DNA of 64,000 nt. Origin: Rhopalosiphum padi. Its lineage: Eukaryota; Arthropoda; Insecta; Hemiptera; Aphididae. The position numbers and the translations under genes are program-made. How positions within the stretch are numbered: the first letter of the stretch is position 1; every line of letters starts with the position of its first letter. Under the pieces are notes generated by a model that saw only the letters and a program-made list of their open reading frames with translations, was not told the origin of the DNA and searched no databases. This document shows, one piece after another, positions 39,301 through 43,347 of this stretch. Location: assembly GCF_020882245.1 (NCBI RefSeq), contig NC_083599.1, positions 73,639,745 through 73,703,744 on the forward strand, written 5' to 3'.

Positions 39301-39562
39301 AGTAATACATTTTAAACCCATAGAAAGTGCAAGAATATCAAAAAGTACATAATCACTAAGAATCAATATTTTTTTATGCATATTATCTTAACATATTTAT
39401 ATATTTTTAGATTTCTACCAATGTCCAATATATTATTATCCTCTGCGGTGTGGTGAAGGAAAAGAATCTTTTATAATCATGATGTACCTTGATAGCGGGA
39501 CGGAATCTTCAGAATATTGGATTAAACGAGCTACAGCTGTATTACTTAATTTATCAGGCTAA
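10568..39562 (+). CDS. DNAH2: Axonemal dynein heavy chain, DNAH2/kl-2 type (65-exon gene model)
   Basis: This is the motor subunit of an axonemal inner-arm dynein; it hydrolyses ATP to slide doublet microtubules in cilia and flagella. Joining 65 exons by eye gives about 4279 residues, close to the roughly 4400 of human DNAH2. Domain order by residue: tail 1-1030, linker about 1040-1450, AAA1 P-loop GPAGTGKT near 1646 with Walker B DEFN near 1698, AAA2 P-loop GPTGAAKT near 1927, AAA3 P-loop GPVGTGKT near 2263, AAA4 GIGGSGRS near 2608, stalk 2855-3130, then AAA5, AAA6 and a C-terminal domain ending KRATAVLLNLSG. Introns are all GT-AG, phases agree and no stop interrupts. The motor matches DNAH2 (kl-2 in flies, I1 1-beta) closely as recalled; the tail is divergent. 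The last about 4200 residues are firm, the start codon is not. Testis and chordotonal expression is inferred. Confidence 0.95.
11450..12450. promoter_or_regulatory. CpG-rich patch, possible promoter
   Basis: GC and CpG rise sharply against the AT-rich surroundings between about 11450 and 12450. The patch contains a 17-base G run (11659-11675) and a (TG)n array (12283-12311). Such patches mark transcription starts in aphid genomes. It lies between dynein exons 1 and 2 in my model, so it could be an internal promoter, or evidence that transcription really starts here and exon 1 at 10568 is wrong. No coding sequence was recognised in it. Confidence 0.4.
12283..12311. repeat. (TG)n microsatellite
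   Basis: About 14 uninterrupted TG units. Confidence 0.95.
13604..13726 (+). CDS. DNAH2: Dynein exon 2 (tail)
   Basis: Residues about 16-56. Acceptor GCCGTAG, donor GTAAGT. Contains LLRWYADVRVHLN and VDEIAYWEERR, matching the IHWTRQIKE and LEEIEFWRNR blocks of DNAH2. An in-frame ATG at 13588 just upstream offers an alternative start if exon 1 is not used. Confidence 0.8.
14066..14190 (+). CDS. DNAH2: Dynein exon 3 (tail)
   Basis: Residues about 57-98, start of the conserved tail region (DHC_N1). Acceptor CCGCCGCAG, donor GTAATT, phase 1 in and 0 out. Reads VDLEFITAVLKRVRLYEI, parallel to MDLSGISKQLVKKGVKHV in DNAH2. Still inside a GC-elevated stretch. Confidence 0.88.
15878..16044 (+). CDS. 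DNAH2: Dynein exon 4 (tail)
   Basis: Residues about 99-153. TKSNLKYLKIVKDPC and the final YYNKT match the SNLTFLSILKEP and HYNTRERL signatures of axonemal dynein tails. It follows a 1.7 kb intron. Confidence 0.93.
16134..16299 (+). CDS. DNAH2: Dynein exon 5 (tail)
   Basis: Residues about 154-209. Opens YNFDHLCECLCNQVI, the equivalent of LFRKVSNQII. Its weak acceptor (ATTTAAG) was chosen because it alone preserves frame with exon 4. Confidence 0.85.
16371..16498 (+). CDS. DNAH2: Dynein exon 6 (tail)
   Basis: Residues about 210-251. YNNQFKETVLWAKAKPVYK then FIERCKNL, matching the conserved FVQRCRDLLEVC tail block. Phase 0 in, 2 out. Confidence 0.9.
16610..16789 (+). CDS. DNAH2: Dynein exon 7 (tail)
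   Basis: Residues about 252-311. Contains VYHIDVPKPNFSFTPGKY and DDVWNYHND; conserved family blocks are hard to see, but frame and splice phases join cleanly on both sides. Confidence 0.85.
16790..18176. other. Dynein intron 7 with repeat copy
   Basis: A 1387-base intron, AT-rich, carrying a dispersed repeat (about 17340-18060) also found in intron 19. Apparent frames inside are low in complexity and not coding. Confidence 0.7.
17340..18060. repeat. Dispersed repeat, copy A (intron 7)
   Basis: Shares with 21840-22310 the core TTGACGAAATT(T/C)GT(T/C)AAAATC, then CCGCTTAGAA / CCACTTAGAA, then ATCATTGA-TTCAAATT at comparable spacing. Boundaries are approximate and no terminal repeats were seen. 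Confidence 0.55.
18177..18480 (+). CDS. DNAH2: Dynein exon 8 (tail)
   Basis: Residues about 312-413. Contains KYYFRLQTKLVYKFLMDYIA and the PHYMPKYSGICIMA segment, which corresponds to the PYVAQYSGKARWV block of DNAH2. The donor GTAAAT follows AAAAAAT. Confidence 0.92.
18624..18844 (+). CDS. DNAH2: Dynein exon 9 (tail)
   Basis: Residues about 414-486. REAYSSYTDLYQRRLKTSFR, RAWWDQID and the final CWKFTLDLKR correspond to the LRRIDR..., EWTSSLD and MLDVNFD blocks. Confidence 0.92.
18912..19069 (+). CDS. DNAH2: Dynein exon 10 (tail)
   Basis: Residues about 487-539. EVVCWKLIKVGMPYEYSEF then LHKNVTVVLKDYN, a clear match to the EIDYWERL...PHYV and RENLLLVARDYNRI blocks. Confidence 0.95.
19141..19307 (+). 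CDS. DNAH2: Dynein exon 11 (tail)
   Basis: Residues about 540-595. LSKQEKQMFYETINTC matches LSPDEQALFKERIRLLD; KYTWSQSDNV matches the KLHWALKG block. Donor GTTTAT is weak but is the only one that keeps frame. Confidence 0.92.
19371..19513 (+). CDS. DNAH2: Dynein exon 12 (tail)
   Basis: Residues about 596-642, hydrophilic and helix-rich (VQKIENCYKQCNTEII...). It replaces the FKASTLTI...ISGKRVYRDLEF region and is poorly conserved. Ends phase 2. Confidence 0.88.
19591..19687 (+). CDS. DNAH2: Dynein exon 13 (tail)
   Basis: Residues about 643-675. LKIIGYYNEIIRYVTVVYEI resembles QQKLMNLHQDVVTIMTNSYE. Donor GTATGT. Confidence 0.9.
19906..20055 (+). CDS. DNAH2: Dynein exon 14 (tail)
   Basis: Residues about 676-725. 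FWKHYLIKIDTLVHKSLVLN then VRWSMKNTL matches WMLYMIRLDRMMEDALRLN with VKWSLLEL. Confidence 0.94.
20134..20326 (+). CDS. DNAH2: Dynein exon 15 (tail)
   Basis: Residues about 726-789. YHPTLIQIVVYSMKVLLDM matches FSPTLQTLAGVVNDIGNHL in the tail of DNAH2. Confidence 0.93.
20623..20770 (+). CDS. DNAH2: Dynein exon 16 (tail)
   Basis: Residues about 790-838. Ends at ATGCT before GTATGA, a donor found by frame with exon 17. YMNTFTQYSNIWTKDKQYH matches YLKTWDMYREIWEINKDSF. Confidence 0.9.
20840..21040 (+). CDS. DNAH2: Dynein exon 17 (tail)
   Basis: Residues about 839-905. YIGKLNEMETETAVSC and a downstream HCQDWISNYSILL segment parallel VQHCNEWQNKFATLL. Confidence 0.92.
21114..21241 (+). CDS. DNAH2: Dynein exon 18 (tail)
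   Basis: Residues about 906-948. LLPPVNLDEMVEFIEYKKK resembles SRPPQTLEELGVSLQLVD. Phase 2 in, 1 out. Confidence 0.92.
21315..21557 (+). CDS. DNAH2: Dynein exon 19 (tail/linker boundary)
   Basis: Residues about 949-1029. LLNEAEVMLKEKHEAFHDM and a FKENVEDFNTIWEEF segment match LLDSKQMLKKHKEKFK and DDFKKKAHTLLEDF. The frame stays open into the intron, but the GTTCGT donor is required to join exon 20. Confidence 0.93.
21840..22310. repeat. Dispersed repeat, copy B (intron 19)
   Basis: Second copy of the repeat described at 17340-18060, located in a 799-base intron. It shares the TTGACGAAATTCGTCAAAATC core, which is almost palindromic. Boundaries are approximate. Confidence 0.55.
22357..22487 (+). 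CDS. DNAH2: Dynein exon 20 (linker start)
   Basis: Residues about 1030-1073. KMEENRLKYNLAIFNLKY matches MREEENSLRANLGIFKIE of DNAH2, then PPRLNMKQ. Donor GTGAAT. Confidence 0.94.
22783..23081 (+). CDS. DNAH2: Dynein exon 21 (linker)
   Basis: Residues about 1074-1172. Linker signatures are clear: NWDDTWKKYKSANF, SWKILEIKCDIIDAFRRVLP and LINDLKNPAMRNRHWDEVR. The linker is the mechanical lever above the AAA ring. Confidence 0.97.
23156..23279 (+). CDS. DNAH2: Dynein exon 22 (linker)
   Basis: Residues about 1173-1214. FNLELIMEMQMQKYGNQISE then ISSKATMELNIEN, matching FTLEQIVELGMDQHVEKIGE. The donor is GTAAAA, not the later GTATTA, because only this gives the ELNIEN-SIKSIADTW junction. Confidence 0.95.
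23350..23501 (+). CDS. DNAH2: Dynein exon 23 (linker)
   Basis: Residues about 1215-1264. Begins SIKSIADTWTNMDL, matching ALQNIAKTWDVTQL, and continues through DETLQMLEEHLVQLYSMKGS. Confidence 0.95.
23559..23670 (+). CDS. DNAH2: Dynein exon 24 (linker)
   Basis: Residues about 1265-1302. ISLVTEVLEITLSVQKQFLY matches LSLILEVIEMILTVQRQWMY. Confidence 0.96.
23732..23870 (+). CDS. DNAH2: Dynein exon 25 (linker)
   Basis: Residues about 1303-1348. NIFKGDDIRKQIPKEANDFD matches NIFLGEDIRKQLPNESTLFD. Confidence 0.96.
23944..24158 (+). CDS. DNAH2: Dynein exon 26 (linker)
   Basis: Residues about 1349-1420. Highly conserved linker block: LYMETKRNIFPRFYFISNDD then LQPHFKKCFDNINKL. Acceptor CCTAG. Confidence 0.98.
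24233..24341 (+). CDS. DNAH2: Dynein exon 27 (linker)
   Basis: Residues about 1421-1456. AIGMYSADGEYIPF and CSGPVEYWLSAIE, matching MFSGDGEYIDF and EGPVESWLGDVE. Confidence 0.97.
24401..24528 (+). CDS. DNAH2: Dynein exon 28 (linker)
   Basis: Residues about 1457-1499. MRNTLKNKL..., RDQWILNWPGQLCITASQ, matching KWVKEWAGQVVITASQ. Donor GTAAGT. Confidence 0.97.
24594..24813 (+). CDS. DNAH2: Dynein exon 29 (linker to AAA1)
   Basis: Residues about 1500-1572. IHWTAQCTVAL, SDAIRGDLAKIDRLKIVSLV and TIEIHARDVVD lead directly into AAA1. Confidence 0.98.
24907..25248 (+). CDS. DNAH2: Dynein exon 30 (AAA1, catalytic P-loop)
   Basis: Residues about 1573-1686. YEYLGNSGRLVITPLTDRCY precedes Walker A GPAGTGKTE at 25125-25148, the main ATP-hydrolysis site, followed by NCSDGLDYKSMGRMFSG. 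Invariant residues are intact. Confidence 0.99.
25337..25809 (+). CDS. DNAH2: Dynein exon 31 (AAA1 Walker B)
   Basis: Residues about 1687-1844. WGCFDEFNRINIEVLSVVAQ holds the Walker B acid pair; ITMNPGYAGRTELPDNLKSM is the sensor-I region; FGLRGLVSLIRYAG closes AAA1. Expected catalytic residues are present. Confidence 0.99.
25901..26245 (+). CDS. DNAH2: Dynein exon 32 (AAA2, altered P-loop)
   Basis: Residues about 1845-1959. HNMNLAKLTVDDLP and DLFPSITLP lead to LYETKVSRHSVMILGPTGAA. The P-loop GPTGAAKT (26147-26170) has alanine where DNAH2 proteins normally have the third glycine (GCTGSGKT); lysine and threonine are kept, so nucleotide binding may persist. Confidence 0.98.
26246..26631. other. 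Dynein intron 32
   Basis: A 386-base AT-rich intron. It holds a small ACCTCC...GGAGGT stem (26347-26377) in a slightly GC-richer stretch that may be a repeat remnant. No coding content seen. Confidence 0.6.
26632..26746 (+). CDS. DNAH2: Dynein exon 33 (AAA2)
   Basis: Residues about 1960-1997. EYPLNPKALTLGELYGEYNS then WMDGVLSSLMRTVC, near-invariant across dyneins. Confidence 0.98.
26904..27040 (+). CDS. DNAH2: Dynein exon 34 (AAA2 Walker B)
   Basis: Residues about 1998-2043. KWILFDGPVDALWIENMNSV then MDDNKVLTLINSERITM is the AAA2 Walker B and sensor region. Confidence 0.99.
27127..27282 (+). CDS. DNAH2: Dynein exon 35 (AAA2)
   Basis: Residues about 2044-2095. VTLLFEVEDLAAASPATVSR then CGIVYNDYKDFGW, the arginine-finger block of AAA2. 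Confidence 0.98.
27349..27560 (+). CDS. DNAH2: Dynein exon 36 (AAA2-AAA3)
   Basis: Residues about 2096-2165. VLEFKQLNCVETVPLPELSS matches MLAFKKDNCKELVPLPEYSG. Confidence 0.97.
27619..27807 (+). CDS. DNAH2: Dynein exon 37 (AAA3 entry)
   Basis: Residues about 2166-2228. VWSICAVVNEDGRKKID and FPVSDTVYHYYVD. The frame continues past the true end; the GTATAC donor at 27808 is needed to restore the TE-LPFFKI junction. Confidence 0.97.
27860..28137 (+). CDS. DNAH2: Dynein exon 38 (AAA3 P-loop)
   Basis: Residues about 2229-2321. IVPTIDTVRYNYLVEAFL then LLVGPVGTGKTLTVK: intact regulatory AAA3 Walker A at 27960-27983. Then INMSAQTTVHNIQENIEGRL. Confidence 0.99.
28306..28635 (+). CDS. DNAH2: Dynein exon 39 (AAA3 Walker B)
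   Basis: Residues about 2322-2431. TLVTFLDDMNMPEKE is Walker B; LELIRQWIDYEYWFDR and MGPPGSGRSTISNRLLS follow. In dyneins the GPPGxGR motif is a normal part of AAA3, not an extra P-loop. Confidence 0.98.
28712..28821 (+). CDS. DNAH2: Dynein exon 40 (AAA3)
   Basis: Residues about 2432-2468. LLPTPAKMHYLFNLRDISK is nearly invariant among dyneins. Confidence 0.98.
28954..29069 (+). CDS. DNAH2: Dynein exon 41 (AAA3-AAA4)
   Basis: Residues about 2469-2506. VFQGLLRSNTDSQTT then MLRLWCNEVFRVFNDKLID. Confidence 0.97.
29150..29460 (+). CDS. DNAH2: Dynein exon 42 (AAA4)
   Basis: Residues about 2507-2610. FINESLNDYNLSFGVIPMNL, VLFRDAIDHICRIVRVIS and QPRGYIMLVGIG; the AAA4 P-loop is split across this exon junction. 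Confidence 0.98.
29547..29815 (+). CDS. DNAH2: Dynein exon 43 (AAA4)
   Basis: Residues about 2611-2700. Starts GGSGRSSLAK, finishing the AAA4 P-loop with the usual arginine. FREDLKRLYYQTGVRDQPTS and NNILSTGEVPQLYKEEEFDE follow. Confidence 0.98.
29873..30012 (+). CDS. DNAH2: Dynein exon 44 (AAA4)
   Basis: Residues about 2701-2746. FFLDRVRSNLHVVLCLSPIG matches YLIERVQNNLHIVLCLSPMG. Confidence 0.98.
30013..30958. other. Dynein intron 44
   Basis: A 946-base AT-rich intron with no open frame of note and no recognised element. Confidence 0.7.
30959..31103 (+). CDS. DNAH2: Dynein exon 45 (AAA4 end)
   Basis: Residues about 2747-2795. LRQYPSLVNCTTIDWFLDWP then KEALLEVAFNFLG matches IRQYPALVNCTTINWFSEWP. 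Confidence 0.98.
31104..32067. other. Dynein intron 45
   Basis: A 964-base AT-rich intron before the 33-base microexon. Nothing else recognised. Confidence 0.7.
32068..32100 (+). CDS. DNAH2: Dynein exon 46, 33-base microexon
   Basis: Eleven codons, VFDVDSISLSE, phase 0 on both sides, with a TTTTTAG acceptor and GTAATA donor. It lies where other dyneins have the variable hinge between AAA4 and the stalk helix, so skipping would keep frame. Confidence 0.8.
32164..32309 (+). CDS. DNAH2: Dynein exon 47 (before stalk)
   Basis: Residues about 2807-2854. HHSVGEYSKMMILELKRYNY then VTPTNYLELVTGYKE; the YVTPTxYLEL motif is the canonical entry to the stalk. Confidence 0.98.
32368..32695 (+). CDS. DNAH2: Dynein exon 48 (stalk coiled coil 1)
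   Basis: Residues about 2855-2964. RIEVANKANKLRNGLFKIDD and a long charged heptad helix ending LEKALPALEEAME. This antiparallel coiled coil carries the microtubule-binding tip. Confidence 0.97.
32784..32948 (+). CDS. DNAH2: Dynein exon 49 (stalk / microtubule-binding domain)
   Basis: Residues about 2965-3019. ALNALNKKDLAEVKSFSKPP then VKLVLEAVMILKQSEPSW, the start of the microtubule-binding domain. Confidence 0.97.
33008..33174 (+). CDS. DNAH2: Dynein exon 50 (microtubule-binding domain)
   Basis: Residues about 3020-3074. LRDFDKDHVSQKVLRKINTY and AAKSLAQWVIAIEKYA form the tip helices that contact tubulin. Confidence 0.97.
33262..33433 (+). CDS. DNAH2: Dynein exon 51 (stalk coiled coil 2)
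   Basis: Residues about 3075-3132. IVAPKKESADAALSDLKQKE begins the return helix, continuing as a charged coiled coil to KEQLVKK. Confidence 0.97.
33491..34070 (+). CDS. DNAH2: Dynein exon 52 (AAA5, largest exon)
   Basis: Residues about 3133-3325. LDRAASLIEGLYDEKIRWTE, YLPGDCLLSIAFVSYMGPFL, NWNIHGLPNDDLSTENGIII and WPLIIDPQCQALKWIKHME: the AAA5 signature blocks in order. Confidence 0.98.
34147..34574 (+). CDS. DNAH2: Dynein exon 53 (AAA5 C-terminal)
   Basis: Residues about 3326-3468. DNFRFFITTKLRNPYYPPEI, TTVVNFAIKEEGLEDQLLDV and LEDELLRLLNEIEGSLLEND. Confidence 0.98.
34714..35080 (+). CDS. DNAH2: Dynein exon 54 (AAA5-AAA6)
   Basis: Residues about 3469-3590. KRASILFFVLNELNQIDPMY then QFSLDAYMNLFENSI; YHTYAVYKNTCRGLFEVHKL; ends NPCSS across the junction. 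Confidence 0.98.
35140..35286 (+). CDS. DNAH2: Dynein exon 55 (AAA6)
   Basis: Residues about 3591-3639. SNWDNISELNKLPGF and FEQFSREWKQWYMSSNPE match DAYWDNITELDKL and FEQYPRDWHLWYTNAAPE. Confidence 0.97.
35341..35641 (+). CDS. DNAH2: Dynein exon 56 (AAA6)
   Basis: Residues about 3640-3739. MLFVRSLRLDRLSFAISNFI, FIEPPVMDVKSALEDSS, LIFLLSPGVDPTNTL and SLSLGQGQS, the AAA6 core. Confidence 0.98.
35698..35914 (+). CDS. DNAH2: Dynein exon 57 (AAA6)
   Basis: Residues about 3740-3812. GMWVFLANCHLSLSWMPQLD and FRLWLSSNPNPDFPIALLQ, then SAIKMTTEPPK. Confidence 0.98.
35989..36180 (+). CDS. DNAH2: Dynein exon 58 (AAA6 / C-terminal domain)
   Basis: Residues about 3813-3876. GLKANMKRLYQNI, KLIFSLCFFHSVLIERKKF and GWNVIYSFSDSDFE. 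Confidence 0.98.
36256..36280 (+). repeat. 25-base T tract at acceptor
   Basis: An unbroken T run directly before AG|GTATCAG of exon 59, acting as an unusually long polypyrimidine tract. Confidence 0.9.
36283..36467 (+). CDS. DNAH2: Dynein exon 59 (C-terminal domain)
   Basis: Residues about 3877-3937. LLSIYLDEYEETPWKALKYL and IAGICYGGHVTDNMDRRLL, highly conserved. Confidence 0.98.
36468..37493. other. Dynein intron 59
   Basis: A 1026-base AT-rich intron. No element with terminal repeats and no coding content seen. Confidence 0.7.
37494..37824 (+). CDS. DNAH2: Dynein exon 60 (C-terminal domain)
   Basis: Residues about 3938-4048. NYFIPRDGNLQMYRNYIDSL and PEIFGQHGNAEMASLMGENR, then LDIVLLQE. 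Confidence 0.98.
37893..38100. mobile_element. MITE in dynein intron 60 (first of two)
   Basis: TATACGGAGTGTCCCGTGAA-GATCT at the left is matched in inverted form by AGATCTCCGTAGGAAATCC-TGTATA at the right, enclosing about 160 AT-rich bases. Too short for a transposase. Arms are about 25 bases with mismatches. Confidence 0.65.
38109..38272. mobile_element. Mariner/pogo-like MITE in dynein intron 60 (second of two)
   Basis: The left end CAGTAAAACTTCCATATAAG and the right end CTTCC...CACTG arms are inverted repeats, flanked by TATATA on both sides as expected for insertion at TA. About 164 bases, no coding capacity. The CAGT(A/G)AAxCTxxxTATAA type of terminus is typical of Tc1/mariner and pogo-like relics in insects. 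Confidence 0.7.
38570..38720 (+). CDS. DNAH2: Dynein exon 61 (C-terminal domain)
   Basis: Residues about 4049-4098. IQRYNSLLSDIKISLIGLKK then GIKGLAVMSSDLEKIF, matching LEKGIQGLIVMSTSLEEIF. Confidence 0.98.
38793..38947 (+). CDS. DNAH2: Dynein exon 62 (C-terminal domain)
   Basis: Residues about 4099-4150. LGPWTQDLIERINHFKTWA and PPVLFWLGAYTYPITFLTAV. The acceptor inside a longer open frame was placed by homology. Confidence 0.97.
39030..39119 (+). CDS. DNAH2: Dynein exon 63 (C-terminal domain)
   Basis: Residues about 4151-4180. SSSIAIDLLYWEFIPIPS, in place of NVSVDSLSWEFIV. Confidence 0.95.
39197..39344 (+). CDS. DNAH2: Dynein exon 64 (C-terminal domain)
   Basis: Residues about 4181-4229. 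EGAYVRDLYLEGADWNFKKS and LPVIHFKPIES, matching DGVWVRGLYLEGAGWDRKNS and MPTIHFRP. Confidence 0.98.
39411..39562 (+). CDS. DNAH2: Dynein exon 65, terminal exon
   Basis: Residues about 4230-4279 and stop TAA at 39560-39562. YQCPIYYYPLRCGEGKESFI and SSEYWIKRATAVLLNLSG match the ordinary end of axonemal dyneins, so the C terminus is complete. Confidence 0.98.
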
Positions 39563-39573
39563 ACTAAAAATTT

Positions 39574-39683
39574 ATTAAAATATTCAACTTTATTTATATT
39601 TAAACAATCTTTATCTTAATTTATAGTATAAATAATACTATGTGATGAATTAAAGAAATAATTACCACTTTTTTTATAATAAA
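39574..39683 (+). terminator. Candidate poly(A) signals of the dynein
   Basis: ATTAAA at 39574-39579 and AATAAA at 39678-39683 lie 12 and 116 bases after the stop. In such AT-rich sequence either could be chance; the second is the canonical form. Confidence 0.35.
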
Positions 39684-40049
39684 TGAAAAAAATACACAAA
39701 TATAGTATTTTAAAACTATAATTATTTAATATTAAAATGCTCAGTATAGAATAAAAATATATAATATCATAAAGTATGTGCATTATATTGTACGACAAGT
39801 ATATAGTTTTTAATATTAACGTGTACATTTCAACACTAAATTTTAGCACATTTTTAAAAAGAATATTATACTAGTTGGTTTTTATAAATTTAAATTTAGA
39901 ACTGACAAACTTTAATGATTTTAATTGATAGGGTCAGACAACTTTAGGTAACCCCATCCATGTTATATTATACACATAAAATCATTATCAAAAAAATATT
40001 TGACAAGTTTTTACAGATGCATCTTTGGAATTTGCAAGGCTCCGCGAAA

Positions 40050-40222
40050 TAACCCATGAACTTTCAAAGTTATAAATTTGGAACACTCAGAAGTGTATTT
40101 TAAAACTTAAAACTTATGTACTTTACTATATTTGATATAATTCGCATGTCCATTTTTAGAATTTGATTCATCCCAAACCACCACCGAAATTTCAAAGTTC
40201 TGAACTTGGCTCACTCTAGTTA
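40050..40222. repeat. Two imperfect direct repeats
   Basis: TTTCAAAGTTATAAATTTGG-A-ACACTC (about 40059-40090) recurs as TTTCAAAGTTCTGAACTTGG-C-TCACTC (about 40190-40217), about 130 bases apart. Probably part of a decayed dispersed repeat. Confidence 0.55.
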
Positions 40223-43200
40223 TTTAAAATATTTTTTTTATATTAATGTTATATATATTCTTAAATCATGCAAATTAGAAATGAATTATTTTAAAACATA
40301 ATAACAAAAAAAACACAAAATTAATTTAAACATTATAATATAATCTTTAAAATACACTTAAATACTAATTTGGATAAATCAATACTTTATGACAGTACAG
40401 AACAACTGTATACTTAAAAAAATAGAAAATATTATACCTATTACTTAATAATACTATCCTTTTTCAAAACTAATAGACAATAGTACTGATGGGCCAATCG
40501 CCTCAAGCATTCAAGCCCATATCTACTTTGTCGCGCTCATATACTTATTGTAAACTGTTTTACAGATTGTAAAATATTTTTATTAAATGTTAGAAAAAAA
40601 AATATATTAGTTGGAATGTCGTTTAAATATTATATTATTAGAATATTTACAATAAATCATGCAGATATGCAATACGTCAGTTAATACCTATTACAGCTGA
40701 ATAATTAATTTTAATTAACGAGCGGGGAACGTTTATCGTGCTTCATTTGTATTTTGTTTTAATATCGATATAGATTTTCACGTGTTAAATTGTATATATT
40801 ACTCGAGTAGTCGCACTGTCTAATTGTTTATATTTAATACTATTTGAAACCGGTTAATTCGTGTTTGTTGAGTCTAATATAATAAATTTGTCAAATCAAC
40901 TAATGAGAGTCAAACTGAAAACAGTTAATTTATGTTATTTTGATTACTCAAGCGTAGTTAAAGTTACGAATATAACTTAAAAGTGCAAATACAACAAACC
41001 CTTATGTTTTAAAAGATACGTCTTATTGGATGACTGAGATTAAAAATTAAAAATATCGTTGAAAGTTGTTCTGATGAGTGACTTCTAAAAAATGGACTTG
41101 CTAATATTATATAAACTTGTTTAATACTGATTTTGACTCCATAGTATGACATGGGTGTATTACCTGGATTTATCCCACCATATAAATTATTCATACTATG
41201 GAAAGTTAGTATGTTTTGACTTGCAAATTTTAAAAACTCAATTGTAAATACATACAAAAAATTTTCCGAAATGTATTGTTGGTTTGAACTTTATACATTA
41301 GAGTTTGTGGGTCAACTTCATGACCGTTAACTATTTCTATAAAATAAAATTCTCGAGGTGGATAAAAGATGGATTATGATATTCTGATGAATTGATTGAG
41401 CTTAAAAAAAATAAATGAATCCCTGCGTCAAGAATAATTTAATATATTTAATGTTGATGTAATAAACAGCAAATAATAAATATACTAAGTACAATACATT
41501 AATTATTATTTAATACAAATCACTTCAATGTTCAATTAATAGTATTAAAATTGAAAAAAATATTTGATATTTAGAGATATTTAAAAATAGATACAACTTG
41601 AAGTGATAAAATAACACTTAAAAATTTTTAAAATTACACAATAAAATAGAAACGCAATTTATAAGTTATAAATGATGCTCAAAATGATTTGTTTCATTAA
41701 CTAATATATTACTTTCTTTATTTGTAATCGATAATAGGTAATAAACCTTTTTTTTTCTTTTTTGATTTAACTCTTAATTGGGACTTAACAAGAATAAATT
41801 AAATTTAGAGTTTATATAGCCCATCAAAACTAATTTAAAATTGAACATATAAAATCAGTTTTTTATAAAAACTAATATAAGACATAAGTATAACATTAAT
41901 TAAAATGTTTATCTTTTAGACTTAATAAAAAGCATTTACAAAGTATAGCATAATACTTTATATAACAAAATGAATTTTTTAAATATAAGTATTCAGTTTT
42001 TTTTTATTTATTCTATAGATACCTATACATTATACAATATACTCGTACACCAAAGAAAGCTTAGTATCTTATCTATAATACGAATACTTCTTTTCGAGAA
42101 ACAATATACATATTAATATAATAGTAATAATAGTATATTACCTATAAAATATGAATACAGTTAGTATAGGTACCTACATATATATATATTATATAGTCAT
42201 ATAGATATTTACTTATAATAATGTTAAAAATATTATTAAACCCATTCAAATTTTACTTTTCATTTTAATTTTTCCATTAGTATATGAAAGTGTGCTTATC
42301 AGTAAAAATAATCCTCAATAATCTAATTTATTTTGATATTTGCTGTCAGCAGAAAAAATTAAAATTATAAGTAAAAATCTGTATAAGTACCTAAGTATGC
42401 ATAATTTTAAATTATATGAAATGCCAATTAATATTCTTTTTTGGAAATAAAACAAATTTCAAACATCATTATAATGTGAAAAAATTATATTTTAAATCCT
42501 TATAAATTTATAATAATAATATAATGACGACCAATTTTTTAATAAAGTCATTTTTTCAATAAATTCTATATTACCTGAATATATCCATGACCCTTATAAA
42601 ATAAATATTGATGATAATACATTTTTATCGTCTCATATTATAGATTATAATAGGAATCTACTTCGAGAGATTTAAACAATATTTTTTCTTCCTATTTTAA
42701 TTTAAATGTATGAGATGAATTATTTTTTGACACGCATATAACAAAAGTTCTCATTTTGAATATTTTAGTTGAAAAATTATAAAAGTTTATTTACGAAAAC
42801 TTTTCACTTGACAACATATAATAATGCATAATATAATTTATATAAATTGTATTATAATTTTTGGTACCTCATCTATAATAGTATTTGTACAATGCACATA
42901 ATAATATAGTTTATTTCGGTATTTATTTATTTATTTATTTATTTATATTATTTCAAATAATACATTTAATTCTATCAAAGAATTATAATTTATAATATCT
43001 CTCAAGTAAACAATGGTCATGTTAACTAATCAAGTGATTTTCCCTACATTTTATTTTTTGTTTTCTCTGATTATTTTAAAAAGTACTAGGAATTTTCAAT
43101 AATAATTTTTAAAATGTACCAACAAGATAGACTTACCAAGTATATATATTGGAGTAGAAAATTATTATATTCATAAATTCACTCAGAACCTAAAAAAAAA

Positions 43201-43275
43201 CTTAAACATAAAGCTATTAGGTAAGTATTTAATTAATATATACTCTTATGCCGTGTTGCATGAACAATCACTAAA

Positions 43276-43347
43276 CATTAAATGAATCAATAGTAAGCTA
43301 ATGGTCCCTTAAACATGATTTATTAGCCCATGATTGGTTCATTAATT
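43276..43347. repeat. Imperfect hairpin
   Basis: AATGAATCAAT and AGCTAATGG on the left pair with ATTGGTTCATT and ATTAGCCC-type sequence on the right, giving arms of about 25 bases with mismatches. Confidence 0.5.

Noticed and set aside
41009..41257. 82-codon minus-strand frame
   Set aside because: No recognisable domain; it spans a small CCATAGTATG/CATACTATGG hairpin and is probably repeat-derived.
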